Source: Diaminobutyricimonas aerilata (GTDB taxonomy: Bacteria; Actinomycetota; Actinomycetes; Actinomycetales; Microbacteriaceae). Taken from it: a stretch of DNA of 64,000 bases. Below the pieces are notes generated by a model. The model saw only the letters and a program-made list of their open reading frames with translations. It searched no databases and was not told the DNA's origin. A program made the translations under genes and the position numbers. Each line of letters begins with the position of its first letter. Position 1 is the stretch's first letter. Location: contig NZ_PGFF01000001.1 in the NCBI RefSeq assembly GCF_002797715.1, positions 1,449,304-1,513,303 on the forward strand. Direction: 5' to 3'. This document shows positions 51,938 through 61,222 of this stretch, piece after piece.

Positions 51938-53167
51938 TCAGGCGGCGTCGCCGATGGTGATCGCCTCGGCTTCGGTGAGCGTGCTCTCAGATCCGTCGTC
52001 GATGCGGGCGAGAGCGCGCCGGCCGAACAGCACGACGAGGGCGGCGATCAGCACGCTCGCGGCGGCGACGACGTAGGGCATGCTCTCCGACACGCTGTCG
52101 GCGAGCACCGTCGCGAGGGGCGGGGCGACCGCGCCGCCGATGAAACGCACCGCGGAGTACGCCGACGACGCGACGGATCGAGGCAGATCGGTCGCCTCCA
52201 TCACGCTCTCGGTGAGCACCGTGTTGAGCACGCCGAGCAGGAGGCCGCCGACGACGACGCACGCGACGAGCGCTGCGGGGGACCCGACGGTGACCGCGGC
52301 GACGAGCAGGTCGACCGCGAGCAGCGGAAGCACGACCGCGAGCACCGTCGTGCGTCGCGCGCGGGCCGTGAGCAGCGGGGCGACCCACACGGACGTGATC
52401 GCGAGCCCGACACCCCACCCGAAGAACGTGAGCCCGATGCCCATCGCGTCGAAGCCGAGCGGGAACGGCGTGTAGGCCAGCAGCACGAAGAACCCGATGT
52501 TGTAGAACAACGCGGTCACGGCGAGCAGGGCGAGGGCAGGCCGGCCGAGGGCGCGCAGGGGAGCGCTGAGTCGCGTGCGCTCGCGCGGTTCGTCCGCGTC
52601 GGTTCTCAGCAGCACCGCGATCGCGATGAACCCGATCGCCATGAGCGTCGCGGTGCCGAAGAACGGTCCGCGCCAGGAGATCCCGCCGAGCAGGCCGCCG
52701 AGCAACGGCCCGATCGCGATTCCGAGTCCCAGGGCGGCCTCGTAGAGCACGATGGCGGAGGAGGTGCCTCCGCTCGCGGCGCCGACGATCGTCGCGAGGG
52801 CGGTGGAGATGAACAGCGCGTTGCCGAGTCCCCACCCGGCGCGGAATCCGATGACCGCCTCGACGTCACCGCTCAGTGCGGCCGCGAGCGCGAATACGAC
52901 GATGAGCCCGAGACCGATGAGCAGGGTGCGCTTCGGGCCGAGCCGGCTCGAGACGAAGCTCGTGACGAGCATCGCGAGACCGGTGATGAGCAGGTAGCTC
53001 GTGAACAGCAGTTCCGCCTCGGTCGGGCTGGCGTCGAGGTCAGCGGCGATCGCCGGGAGGATCGGATCGACGAGGCCGATGCCCATGAACGCGATGACGC
53101 TCGCGAAGGCGACGGCCCACACCTGTCCCGGCTGCTTGAGGATGCTCGACCCGTGGGTGCCGCTCAC
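51938..53167 (-). CDS. MFS drug-efflux-type transporter
   Basis: 409 residues with 12 predicted membrane helices. The early MGIGLVDPILPAIAADLDAS and FTSYLLITGLAMLVTSFVSS, then SSRLGPKRTLLIGLG (loop 2-3 motif A) and LGIAIGPLLGGLLGGISWRG (antiporter motif C) place it among proton-driven DHA1 exporters. The GTG start overlaps the marR stop by 4 bp. Linkage to a MarR regulator suggests induction by a small toxic compound. The substrate is unknown. Confidence 0.88.
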   Translation of the reverse strand: MSGTHGSSILKQPGQVWAVAFASVIAFMGIGLVDPILPAIAADLDASPTEAELLFTSYLLITGLAMLVTSFVSSRLGPKRTLLIGLGLIVVFALAAALSGDVEAVIGFRAGWGLGNALFISTALATIVGAASGGTSSAIVLYEAALGLGIAIGPLLGGLLGGISWRGPFFGTATLMAIGFIAIAVLLRTDADEPRERTRLSAPLRALGRPALALLAVTALFYNIGFFVLLAYTPFPLGFDAMGIGLTFFGWGVGLAITSVWVAPLLTARARRTTVLAVVLPLLAVDLLVAAVTVGSPAALVACVVVGGLLLGVLNTVLTESVMEATDLPRSVASSAYSAVRFIGGAVAPPLATVLADSVSESMPYVVAAASVLIAALVVLFGRRALARIDDGSESTLTEAEAITIGDAA

Positions 53168-53601
53168 GCGACCGCCTCCCCGTGCCCGAGGTGCTGGGTC
53201 AGGAGTCGCGCCGCGCGGTCGAGCGTGGCCCAGTCGGCGGCGTCGAGGTCGCCGAAGTGCGGTTCGAGGGTCTCGGCGAGCCGGGTGCGCCAGGAGTCGA
53301 GGGCTCGCGAACCCTTCGGGGTGATCGCGATCGTCCAGGCCCGCGCGTCGTCGCTGTCGGCGATGCGGTACACGAGCTCGTCGGAAATGAGCTCGCGCAG
53401 GAGCTTCGTCATCGCCGGTTGGCTGATGCGGCTGCTCGCGGCGAGCTCGCCGACGCGCATCCCGCCTTCGGCTTCGAGGATGGACAGGGTGCGCCAGACG
53501 GCCGCGGGGGTGGTGCTGCCCGTCTCCTGGGCGGCGAGCCGGGTGAGCCGGTGCGTCGCGACGAGCAGCGCCTCCAGGGTGTCGGAGTGCGAAGTGGTCA
53601 T
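53164..53601 (-). CDS. MarR family transcriptional regulator
   Basis: 145 residues. Winged-helix pattern: VWRTLSILEAEGGMRVGELA, SSRISQPAMTKLLRELISDE (recognition helix) and VYRIADSDDARAWTIAITPK (wing, with the DxR motif). MarR dimers repress their own gene and linked exporters until a ligand binds. TACGAT six bases before the ATG is its -10 box (leaderless), and a palindrome directly upstream is its probable operator. Co-translated with the exporter. Confidence 0.92.
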   Translation of the reverse strand: MTTSHSDTLEALLVATHRLTRLAAQETGSTTPAAVWRTLSILEAEGGMRVGELAASSRISQPAMTKLLRELISDELVYRIADSDDARAWTIAITPKGSRALDSWRTRLAETLEPHFGDLDAADWATLDRAARLLTQHLGHGEAVA

Positions 53602-53607
53602 GTCACA

Positions 53608-53638
53608 ATCGTATAACCTGGATATATAACCAGGTTAT
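53608..53638 (-). promoter_or_regulatory. marR promoter and palindromic operator
   Basis: ATAACCTGG (53613-53621) and CCAGGTTAT (53630-53638) form a perfect 9-bp inverted repeat with an AT-rich 8-base spacer. On the minus strand it lies over the -10/-35 interval of TACGAT (53608-53613), touching its first base. Size and symmetry are as expected for a MarR dimer. Confidence 0.75.
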
Positions 53639-53719
53639 CCGTTCGCGCAGGGCGATGCGCCTCGCGGCGGAGCGACGCGGAGCCGACGGTTGTGCCGCGG
53701 AGACGCGCGGCGAGGGTGA

Positions 53720-53795
53720 TGGTGCCCCCGGCAGGAATCGAACCTGCGACCGACAGATTAGAAGGCTGCTGCTCTATCCGCTGAGCTACGGGGGC
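53720..53795 (-). tRNA. tRNA-Arg (TCT anticodon)
   Basis: Acceptor GCCCCCG pairs with CGGGGGC, D arm GCTC/GAGC, anticodon loop CTTCTAA reading TCT, T loop TTCGATT, encoded CCA at 53720-53722. It is placed alone between the marR region and the ABC operon. Confidence 0.97.
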
Positions 53796-53897
53796 GCGCC
53801 TCCGAGGGTACTACGCCGCTCCGAAAGGCCTTGCTACGCTGCGTGAGGCTTCATCGGACTCGCCGGCGCGGCATCCGGCGAGACGGCGGAGGTGACG

Positions 53898-56414
53898 ATG
53901 GGGTGGTGGCGTCTTTCCGCGCGCCGTGCTCGTCGTCAGGCGTCCCTGCTCCTCGCCGTCGCCGCGGTGACTGCGCTCGTGACGGGTGGACTCTCGGTGG
54001 TCCTGGCGGTGGGCGACGACGCCCTGCGCGACGGCGCGCGAGGGATCGTCGCGGCCGCGACGCCGCAGGCGGCCGCGGTGCGACTCGAGACGGCGTACGA
54101 CCTCGATGATCCCGACGGGCAGACGGCCGAGGTCGATGCGGTGCTGGCCGGTGCCCTACGTGACGCGCCGGTGCGGGTGGATCGCACGGTGACCGCTCTG
54201 CCCGTGCCCCTCCCTGACGGGCGATCCGTGGTGCTGACCTGGTTCCCGGCCGACCACGAGGTGCGCGTGCTCTCCGGGGCCTGGCCCGTCGACGCCGGGC
54301 AGACGGCCGTGTCGACGGGCGCGGCGGAACGTCTGGACGTCGCGGTCGGCGACCGCATCGCGACCGGCGTCGGCGACCTCGACGTCGTCGGGGTGTGGGA
54401 GGCGCGGGACGTCCACTCGGCGCGCTGGAACGCGGACCCGCTGATCCGACGCGGTGAGTCGGCGGAGGGTCTCGGTCCGCTCGTCGTCGCGGAGCCCGTG
54501 CTCGCCGACGTGGCGCGTGCCGACGTGTCGTGGACCATCCGCCCCGAGCCCTCGGCCCTCTCGGTGGCGACCGTGCCCGGGCTCCTGCTCGCGTTCGAGC
54601 GGCTCCGCGCGGCGATCCCCGACATCGGGGACGGCAGCGACGCCGTCACTCTCGACGGCGCGCTCGACGGCACGCTCGACCGGGTCGTCCGAGCGGATGC
54701 CACGGCACGGGCGCTCGCCGCCGTGCCGATCACCCTGCTGCTCGTCGTGTGCACGCTCGTGCTCGCGCTCCTCGGCCGTGAACTGGGTGCGGCCCGCGCC
54801 CCGGACACCGTACTGATGCGATCGCGCGGCGCGTCCGCCCGCGCGCTCACCGCCGTCGTCGGGGTGGAGGCGCTCGCGGCGGCCGCCGTCGGCGCCGCGG
54901 TCGGCGCCGCCGTGGTCGCCGGGTCGTCGGCGCTCGGAGTGCCCGCACGGGTCGACACGGTGATCGTGGTCGCCGGCGCCGCCGTGGCGGGGGCCACGTC
55001 GACGCTCCTGGTCGCGGGACGCCCGCGGTGGGAGCCCGCGCGCGAGCCGTCCGGTCGCGCCGCCGTGCTCGCGGACCTCGGGGTGCTGCTGCCGCTCGTC
55101 GCGGTCACGGTGCTCGCCGTCGCGCAATTGCACAGCGGCGGACTCGTGCACGGGGGACTCGACGCCGTCGACCCGCTCGCGGCCGGGGCGCCGTCGCTGC
55201 TCGTCGTCGCGCTCCTGCTGATCGCGCGGATCTTCGTGGGTCCCGTGCTCGGCGCGGCCGCGCTCGTCGCCGCTCGAGGTCGTGGGCTGCTGCCGGTGTA
55301 CCCGCTGCGGCAGCTCGCACGACGCGCGCGCTCCGTGTCGGCGGGCTTGCTCGTCATCGCGCTGGGCGCGGCCGGCATCCTCTTCGCGGCGACCGTGCAG
55401 CGCACCGTCGCCGCGTCGGATGCGCGGGCGGTGTCGGCGGTCGTCGTGGCCGACGCGCGGGTGCGGTTCGCCCCGCGCGACCTGCCCGACGACCTGACCG
55501 GGCTCGCGGAGGCGATCGGCGGGAGCGACGGGGTCGACGCCGTGCTCCCGGCGCTCGTGAGCGAGGGCGACCTCGGCGGCTCGCCGGTCGACGTCGTCGC
55601 GGCCGACGTCGACAGCGTCGCCCGACGGGCACCCGGGTTCGCTCTGCCTGACCGCGTCGGCGACGACCCCGCGCGGCTGGATGCCGTCATCACCGACGAT
55701 CTCGCGCGGCGGGCCGCCCTGCGGGTCGGTGACTCCGCACACCTCGCCATGCGGGGCGTGCCACCCGAGCTTCCGCTCGAGGTCGCCGCGGTCGTCGCCG
55801 ACATCCCCGCGGGCGTCGGTCCGGACGGGGTCTTCCTCGACCGCGCCGACCTCGACGCGGCCGTCGAGGCGGCCGGAGCAACACCCCCGGGCGATGACGA
55901 GCTGTGGGTGCACGGGCATGGTCCGCTCGAGGACACCGTGTCGGCGGCGCTTCCCGTGCGTGCGGAGGTCGTGACGCCGACAGCCGTCTCCGACGGGCCG
56001 GTGCTGGGCGCGGTGGCCGGGCTCTCGTGGGCGACGGCCGCAGCGACCGGGGTCGTGGGGATGCTCGGCTTCATCGCGGTGCTCGCTGCCCTCGCACGCG
56101 CCCGTGCGCCCGAAGTGCTGCCGCTCCGCGTCGCCGGAGCCTCACCGCGCCTGCAGGGGCGCTCGCGATTCGTGGAGACGGTGGGGTTGGCGGCGCTCGG
56201 CGGCGTCACCGGTGCCGCCGGGGGTGTGGCGGCCGCCGTCTTCACCGTGCCGCTCGCCACTGCATCCATCGCCCGCGCGGCACCGGGGGTGGAGTGGCCA
56301 CCGGTCGCCTGGGCCGCCCTCGCCGGTGCCGCCGTCGCCCTGGCCATCGGGGGCGCCGCGGCCCGCGCCGTGCAGCGACTCGCCTCCGCCCCCTCGCGAC
56401 GGGAGGGACTGTGA
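53898..56414 (+). CDS. FtsX-like ABC transporter permease (first)
   Basis: 838 residues from the ATG at 53898 (GGAG six bases upstream; a GTG two codons earlier is possible). An N-terminal membrane helix (about 15-38) and a large extracellular domain (about 40-275) are followed by a block of membrane helices, another extracellular domain and a C-terminal FtsX core (AGLSWATAAATGVVGMLGFI, APEVLPLRVAGASPRLQGRS). MacB/LolE-type mechanotransmission ABC systems extrude or extract lipoproteins, antibiotics or peptides. It forms an operon with a second permease and two ATPases; the substrate is unknown. Confidence 0.85.
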   Translation: MGWWRLSARRARRQASLLLAVAAVTALVTGGLSVVLAVGDDALRDGARGIVAAATPQAAAVRLETAYDLDDPDGQTAEVDAVLAGALRDAPVRVDRTVTALPVPLPDGRSVVLTWFPADHEVRVLSGAWPVDAGQTAVSTGAAERLDVAVGDRIATGVGDLDVVGVWEARDVHSARWNADPLIRRGESAEGLGPLVVAEPVLADVARADVSWTIRPEPSALSVATVPGLLLAFERLRAAIPDIGDGSDAVTLDGALDGTLDRVVRADATARALAAVPITLLLVVCTLVLALLGRELGAARAPDTVLMRSRGASARALTAVVGVEALAAAAVGAAVGAAVVAGSSALGVPARVDTVIVVAGAAVAGATSTLLVAGRPRWEPAREPSGRAAVLADLGVLLPLVAVTVLAVAQLHSGGLVHGGLDAVDPLAAGAPSLLVVALLLIARIFVGPVLGAAALVAARGRGLLPVYPLRQLARRARSVSAGLLVIALGAAGILFAATVQRTVAASDARAVSAVVVADARVRFAPRDLPDDLTGLAEAIGGSDGVDAVLPALVSEGDLGGSPVDVVAADVDSVARRAPGFALPDRVGDDPARLDAVITDDLARRAALRVGDSAHLAMRGVPPELPLEVAAVVADIPAGVGPDGVFLDRADLDAAVEAAGATPPGDDELWVHGHGPLEDTVSAALPVRAEVVTPTAVSDGPVLGAVAGLSWATAAATGVVGMLGFIAVLAALARARAPEVLPLRVAGASPRLQGRSRFVETVGLAALGGVTGAAGGVAAAVFTVPLATASIARAAPGVEWPPVAWAALAGAAVALAIGGAAARAVQRLASAPSRREGL

Positions 56415-59101
56415 TGAACCCCACCCGGCTCGGCTGGAAGGCGTCGACGACGACGCCCGTCGTCTCGGTGCTCGTCGCCGCTGTGGTGGCTCTCGTGTCG
56501 CTCGTCGGTGCCGCCCTGCCCGGGGTACTGGCCGCGTCGCGCGATGCCGAATCGTCGTGGGTGCTCGACCGCGTGCAGCCGCTGACCCGCGACCTCTCCG
56601 CACGGCCGATCCCCGCGTCCCCGGTGCCCGGCGAAGGGTCGGGGCGCACCGCGATGGCGCTGCCCGAGGGCGCCGAGGCGTGGGGTGCGGCCCTGGACGA
56701 CCTCGACCGGTACGCGTCGGGACTCGACCCCGCGTTGCGTGACGTGCTCGGGGTGCCGCAGGCGATCGTGCACCTCGAGGATCTCCGGCTCACGACGGAA
56801 CGCCGGCCGGTGCCGCCGATCGGATCGCTCATCCTGCATCTCGACCCGCGCTGGCAGGAGCGGGTGCGCATCGTCGACGGGGTGGCGCCGGAGTGGGGCG
56901 GCGCTCCCGCCGACGGCGTTCTCGACATCGTGCTCACCCGCACGATCGCCGAACCCCTCGACTGGCCGGTGGGGGAGACGCGCACCTGGGGGGTGGGGGA
57001 ACGCAGCCGCCCGTTGCGTCTCGCGGCCATCGCCGAACCGCTCGACGACGACGCCGGATCGTGGATCCGCACGCAGAACGCGCTCGTGCCGACCGTGGAG
57101 GACGCGAACAACCAACAGGTCCTGCACGGCGGTGCGTTCGCCGATCCTGCGCTGATCGAGCAGCTCGACCGATTCGGCGTGCGCAGCACGGACCTGTGGT
57201 TCCCCCTCGTGCCCGACCGGCTGGAGACCGACCGGATCGACGAGCTCTTGCGCGCCACCCTCACGGTTCCCCCGCTGCGGTCGGACTTCGTCGATGCCGA
57301 GGACAACCGCCTCACCGACGCGGAGCTGTCCACGGGGATGGCCGACGGGTTGCGAGCGGCGCTCGACCGGGTCGACGGCCTCGATGCGATGGCGGGCATC
57401 GTGGCCGCCGGGCCCCTCGGACTGCTCGTCGTCGTGTCGACGCTCGCGGCGCGTCTGCTCGCGGTGCGCCGTCGGTCGACACTCGTGCTCGCCGCGGCCC
57501 GCGGCGCCTCGCCGGCACTCCTCGCCGGCTGGCTCGCTCTCGAGGGTCTGTCGATCGGGGTGGTCGGAGCGGTCGCCGGCTGCCTCGCCGGATCGCTCCT
57601 CGCGCCCGGCGGCGGACCCGCCGTGCTCGTGCTCCCCGCACTCGCCGCACTCGTGCCGGCGGTGACCCTCCCGTTCGCCGGCCTCGACGCGACGGCCGCC
57701 TCTCGTCGTCGCGACCTCGACGCCGGAGTGGGCGGTCGAGGGCGGGTGCTGTCGGAAGTCGGCGTCGTGCTCGTCGCCGCGTTCGCGGTGGTGCCCGTGC
57801 TGGCCACTCCGCCGGACGGGGAGGCCGCGCCGTCCGCGAGCGCCCTCGTGCTGCCGATCGCGATCGCCACCGTGGGTGGACTCGCCGCGGCCCGGGTGCT
57901 TCCCCCCGTGTTGACGGTGCTCGCCGCGACCCTCCGACGCGCGCGCGGCCCGGTCGCGCTCGTGGGACCGGCACGTGCCATCCGCGACCCCGCGCTGCGG
58001 GTGCTCGCCCTCGGCGCCATGGTGGGCGCCGTCGCGATCGCCGTGTTCGCGGCCGGCCTGTCGGCGACCGTCTCGGGCGGCATCCGCGACGCCGTGCGGT
58101 ACCGCGTGGGAGCCGATGCCCGGATCGTCGCTCCGTTCGTCGATGCGGACGCGATCGCGGCGATCCGTGCACTGGACGGGGTGGAACGAGCTGCGCCGGT
58201 GTACGCCGATGAACGGCGCGAGGTGACCTTCCCGGTGGGCAGCGGCCGCGCCACCGTCTACGTCGTCGATGTGGCGGAGATGCGGGCCGTGCAGTCCGGC
58301 GGTTCCGCCCTGCCGTGGGTCGACCGCCTCACGCGGGCCGGGGAGCCCGTCCCGGTGATCGCGTCCGAGGAGTTCGCGCGGCGTGCCGGCGGCGAGACGG
58401 TGCAGATCCGTTCCCATGATCTCGACATCGTCGGCGTGGCCCCGAGCGACGGGCCGCTCGGTCCGGGGCGATTGTGGGTCGCCGTCGACCGCTCGGTCGC
58501 CGAGCAGATCGTGCGCACCCCGTTCTCGCCGGCGGTCGTGCTCGTGAAGCTCGATGCGGGGGCTTCGGCGGGCGACCTCGCGGCGCCCGTCCGCCGGCTC
58601 CTCGGCGACGCCGCCGGCGTGACGGGGGTCGAGGAGGCGGTCGTGGATCGCGCCACCGAACCGGTCGTCGGCACGCTCGTCGGGGTGGCGGCGGCGGCGT
58701 CCTCGCTCGCGGCGGCGTTGCTCGCGGTGACGGTGGCGCTCTCGCTCATCCTCGCGGGCCGCGCACGGGCCCGGGATTTCACCCTGCTGGGAGCGCTCGG
58801 GGTGCGGCGCCGACAGCAGTGGGGCCTCGTGCTGTGGGAGATCGTGCCCGCCGCGGTGGTCTGCGCACCGTTCGGCGTCGCGGCCGGCATGACCCTCGCG
58901 GCGCTCGTCGCACGCGCGAGAGACCTCCGCGTCTTCACCGGAGGCACCGTGGCGCCTCCCGTCGAGGTCGACCCGTGGCTCGTGCTCGTGCTGCTCGGCG
59001 GCTTCGGTCTCGTCGTCGCGCTCGCGACGACGATCGCGCTCGCGACCGCGCGTCGCACCGACGTCGCCGGCACCCTGCGTTCGATCGATCCGGAAGGATG
59101 A
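56414..59101 (+). CDS. FtsX-like ABC transporter permease (second)
   Basis: 895 residues, ATG sharing one base with the previous stop (TGATG) after GGGAGGG. Layout parallels the first permease: N-terminal helix (about 17-40), large outside domain (about 45-320), helices from about 325 (GIVAAGPLGLLVVVSTLAAR, LAAARGASPALLAGWLALEG), then a second outside domain and a final FtsX core (TLLGALGVRRRQQWGLVLWE). The two large permeases probably pair as a heterodimer. No extracytoplasmic lipoprotein partner is adjacent. Confidence 0.85.
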   Translation: MNPTRLGWKASTTTPVVSVLVAAVVALVSLVGAALPGVLAASRDAESSWVLDRVQPLTRDLSARPIPASPVPGEGSGRTAMALPEGAEAWGAALDDLDRYASGLDPALRDVLGVPQAIVHLEDLRLTTERRPVPPIGSLILHLDPRWQERVRIVDGVAPEWGGAPADGVLDIVLTRTIAEPLDWPVGETRTWGVGERSRPLRLAAIAEPLDDDAGSWIRTQNALVPTVEDANNQQVLHGGAFADPALIEQLDRFGVRSTDLWFPLVPDRLETDRIDELLRATLTVPPLRSDFVDAEDNRLTDAELSTGMADGLRAALDRVDGLDAMAGIVAAGPLGLLVVVSTLAARLLAVRRRSTLVLAAARGASPALLAGWLALEGLSIGVVGAVAGCLAGSLLAPGGGPAVLVLPALAALVPAVTLPFAGLDATAASRRRDLDAGVGGRGRVLSEVGVVLVAAFAVVPVLATPPDGEAAPSASALVLPIAIATVGGLAAARVLPPVLTVLAATLRRARGPVALVGPARAIRDPALRVLALGAMVGAVAIAVFAAGLSATVSGGIRDAVRYRVGADARIVAPFVDADAIAAIRALDGVERAAPVYADERREVTFPVGSGRATVYVVDVAEMRAVQSGGSALPWVDRLTRAGEPVPVIASEEFARRAGGETVQIRSHDLDIVGVAPSDGPLGPGRLWVAVDRSVAEQIVRTPFSPAVVLVKLDAGASAGDLAAPVRRLLGDAAGVTGVEEAVVDRATEPVVGTLVGVAAAASSLAAALLAVTVALSLILAGRARARDFTLLGALGVRRRQQWGLVLWEIVPAAVVCAPFGVAAGMTLAALVARARDLRVFTGGTVAPPVEVDPWLVLVLLGGFGLVVALATTIALATARRTDVAGTLRSIDPEG

Positions 59102-59105
59102 CCCC

Positions 59106-60032
59106 ATGACCGCCTCCGCCGACGATGAGCCGGACATCCTGTGCTCCGAACTCGTGCGCATCTTCGTGGCCAAAGGCATCGAGGTGCAGGCCCTGCAAGG
59201 CCTCGGGCTGCGCGTCGATCGCGGGGAGCTGGTCGCCCTCGTCGGCGCCTCGGGCTCCGGCAAGTCGACGCTGCTCACGATCCTCGCCGGACTGGACACC
59301 CCCACCGCCGGCGCCGCGCGCGTCGCCGGTCACGACCTCATCGCCATGCGCGGAGCCGAGCGATTGCGGTATCGCCGCGAGAGCGTCGGGTTCATCTGGC
59401 AGCAGACCGCCCGCAACCTGCTGCCGTACCTCTCGGCCGAGGAGAACATCGCCTTCGCCCACACCGTCGCCGGGGTGGTGCCGCGTCGACGCCGTGCCGA
59501 GGTGGCGGACGGGCTGCTCGACCTCCTGCGTCTCGGTGATCTGCGGGCACGGCGCCCGCACGAGCTGTCGGGCGGTCAGCAACAGCGCGTCGCGATCGCG
59601 GTGGCGCTGGCGAACTCGCCGCGGGTGCTGCTCGCCGATGAACCGACGGGCGAGCTCGACGAGGCGACGAGCGCCGACGTGCTCGCCACGATGGAGGAGG
59701 TCAACCGCGAGCGCGGCGTGACGACGCTCATCGTGACCCACGACCCGGCCGTCGCCGATCACGTCGACCGCACCGTCCGCATCCGTGACGGTCGCACCTC
59801 GACCGAGGTGCTCCGCCGCACCGAGACCGACCACACCGGTCAGGAGGTGCGCGTCGCCGAGGAGTTCGCCGTGCTCGACGCGGTGGGGCGGATGCAGCTC
59901 CCCGCCGAGTTCACGCGGACGCTCGGGCTGCGCGAACGGGTGCGACTCTCGCTCGAGCCCGATCACGTGGCCGTGCGACCGGGGCAACGGTCCGCGAACG
60001 CCGATGTGCCGGTCGAGGGGAGCGACGGATGA
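59106..60032 (+). CDS. ABC ATPase (LolD/MacB type) with C-terminal AbrB-like domain
   Basis: 308 residues. Walker A LVGASGSGKST (about 44-54), Q-loop in SVGFIWQQTARNLLPYL, signature [10 protein letters not shown], Walker [13 protein letters not shown] and the H-loop VTHDPAV are all intact. Beyond the usual end (about 250) comes an extra tail, EFAVLDAVGRMQLPAEFTRT, then LGLRERVRLSLEPDHVAVRP (about 252-292), which looks like a SpoVT/AbrB swapped-hairpin domain. This could help dimer formation or sense something. It works with the permeases at 53898 and 56414. Confidence 0.88.
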   Translation: MTASADDEPDILCSELVRIFVAKGIEVQALQGLGLRVDRGELVALVGASGSGKSTLLTILAGLDTPTAGAARVAGHDLIAMRGAERLRYRRESVGFIWQQTARNLLPYLSAEENIAFAHTVAGVVPRRRRAEVADGLLDLLRLGDLRARRPHELSGGQQQRVAIAVALANSPRVLLADEPTGELDEATSADVLATMEEVNRERGVTTLIVTHDPAVADHVDRTVRIRDGRTSTEVLRRTETDHTGQEVRVAEEFAVLDAVGRMQLPAEFTRTLGLRERVRLSLEPDHVAVRPGQRSANADVPVEGSDG

Positions 60033-60697
60033 GCGAGCCGGTGCTGCGGGCGATCGGAGTGCGGCGCGTCTACGGCGACGGCACGGCCGCCGTGACGGCG
60101 CTCGACGGCGTCGACCTCGACCTGCACCCCGGTGAGTTCGTCGTGCTGCGGGGGCGATCCGGGGCGGGCAAGTCGACTCTGCTCGCGATCCTGAGCGGGC
60201 TCGACGCGCCGACCGCGGGTCGCGTGGAGCTCAACGGCCGCCCGGTCGCCGACGCCGATGCGGTGCGGCGTGGGCGCGTCGCCTCGGTGTTCCAGAGCTT
60301 CGCGCTCATCCCGGTGCTGAGCGCGTCCGAGAACGTCGAGGTGCCGTTGCGGGTGCGGCGCGTGAGACCCGACGAGCGGCGTCGGCGGGTGGCGGAGGCG
60401 CTCGCGGCGGTCGGTCTCGCCGGGCACGCCCTGCAGCGGCCGGCGGAACTCTCGGGAGGCCAGCAGCAGCGGGTGGGCATCGCCCGGGCGATCGTCGGCC
60501 GGCCCTCGGTGCTGCTGGCCGACGAGCCGACCGGTCAGCTCGACAGCGAGACCGGGCGCAGCGTCGTCGACCTGCTCGTGCGTCTCGTGCACGAGCGTTC
60601 GATGAGCGCCCTCGTCGCGACCCACGACCCGTCGGTCGCCGAACGGGCCGACCGGGTGGTGGAGATCCGCGATGGGCGGCTCGTGCATCACCGCTGA
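60029..60697 (+). CDS. ABC ATPase (LolD/MacB type)
   Basis: 222 residues, ATGA overlap with the previous ATPase. Walker [13 protein letters not shown]-loop in [20 protein letters not shown], signature [10 protein letters not shown], Walker [14 protein letters not shown]-loop ATHDPSV. Normal length with no extra domain, unlike its partner. Two different ATPases and two different permeases suggest a heteromeric complex, or two interchangeable ATPases. Confidence 0.9.
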   Translation: MSEPVLRAIGVRRVYGDGTAAVTALDGVDLDLHPGEFVVLRGRSGAGKSTLLAILSGLDAPTAGRVELNGRPVADADAVRRGRVASVFQSFALIPVLSASENVEVPLRVRRVRPDERRRRVAEALAAVGLAGHALQRPAELSGGQQQRVGIARAIVGRPSVLLADEPTGQLDSETGRSVVDLLVRLVHERSMSALVATHDPSVAERADRVVEIRDGRLVHHR

Positions 60698-60704
60698 GCG
60701 CGGT

Positions 60705-60722
60705 ACGGCGCGGTCGCGCCGT
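60705..60722. terminator. Hairpin between the ABC operon and the Nudix gene
   Basis: ACGGCGC-GGTC-GCGCCGT: 7-bp stem with a 4-base loop, just after the ATPase stop and touching the first base of the opposing gene's stop codon. Confidence 0.5.
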
Positions 60723-61183
60723 CAGTCGGAGAGACGCTCGACGAGACGCTCGACGAAGGCGCCCTGTGCTCGCACGAGCCGCGTCACCGCGACGGCGGGC
60801 TCGAACCAGCCGACCCGGTCGATCTCCGGGACGGTGATCGTGCGTCCGGACCCGCGCGGCAGCTCGAGCTCGAAGGTCCCCGGTCGGATCGACGCGGGGT
60901 CGAGATCGGCGCGCACCGCCCACGCGATCACCGTCTTGCCGTTCGACTGACGCACCTCGCCGAGGGGCACGGGGTCGCCGTCCGGCGCGGGCACGCCGAG
61001 CTCCTCGGTGAACTCGCGGCGGGCCGCGTCGAGCGGATCCTCACCGGGCTCTACCTCGCCCTTCGGGATCGACCACGCCCCGGCGTCCTTGTGACGCCAG
61101 AACGGACCGCCCATGTGCGCGATGAGCACCTCGAGGTGCGGCGGATCACCGCGATACAGCAGCAGTCCGGCGCTCAGCACCAT
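60722..61183 (-). CDS. Nudix hydrolase
   Basis: 153 residues. The Nudix box runs GEVEPGEDPLDAARREFTEE followed by LG, fully matching Gx5Ex7REUxEExGU. The N-terminus SAGLLLYRGDPPHLEVLIAH and PFWRHKDAGAWSIPKG resemble the group that includes NTP-pyrophosphatase/diadenosine-polyphosphate hydrolases. It hydrolyses a nucleoside diphosphate linked to X; the exact substrate is not predictable. It is a single gene converging on the ABC operon. Confidence 0.92.
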   Translation of the reverse strand: MVLSAGLLLYRGDPPHLEVLIAHMGGPFWRHKDAGAWSIPKGEVEPGEDPLDAARREFTEELGVPAPDGDPVPLGEVRQSNGKTVIAWAVRADLDPASIRPGTFELELPRGSGRTITVPEIDRVGWFEPAVAVTRLVRAQGAFVERLVERLSD

Positions 61184-61222
61184 GCGTGCGTCGCCTCGAC
61201 CCGTGGTCGGTCGCGACCGGCG

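Noticed and set aside
53936-59305. Very long open reading frame (about 1,800 codons) on the minus strand
   Set aside because: It is antisense to two FtsX-like permease genes with clear domain patterns. Its product is Arg/Ser/Ala/Thr low complexity, the usual antisense shadow in GC-rich DNA.
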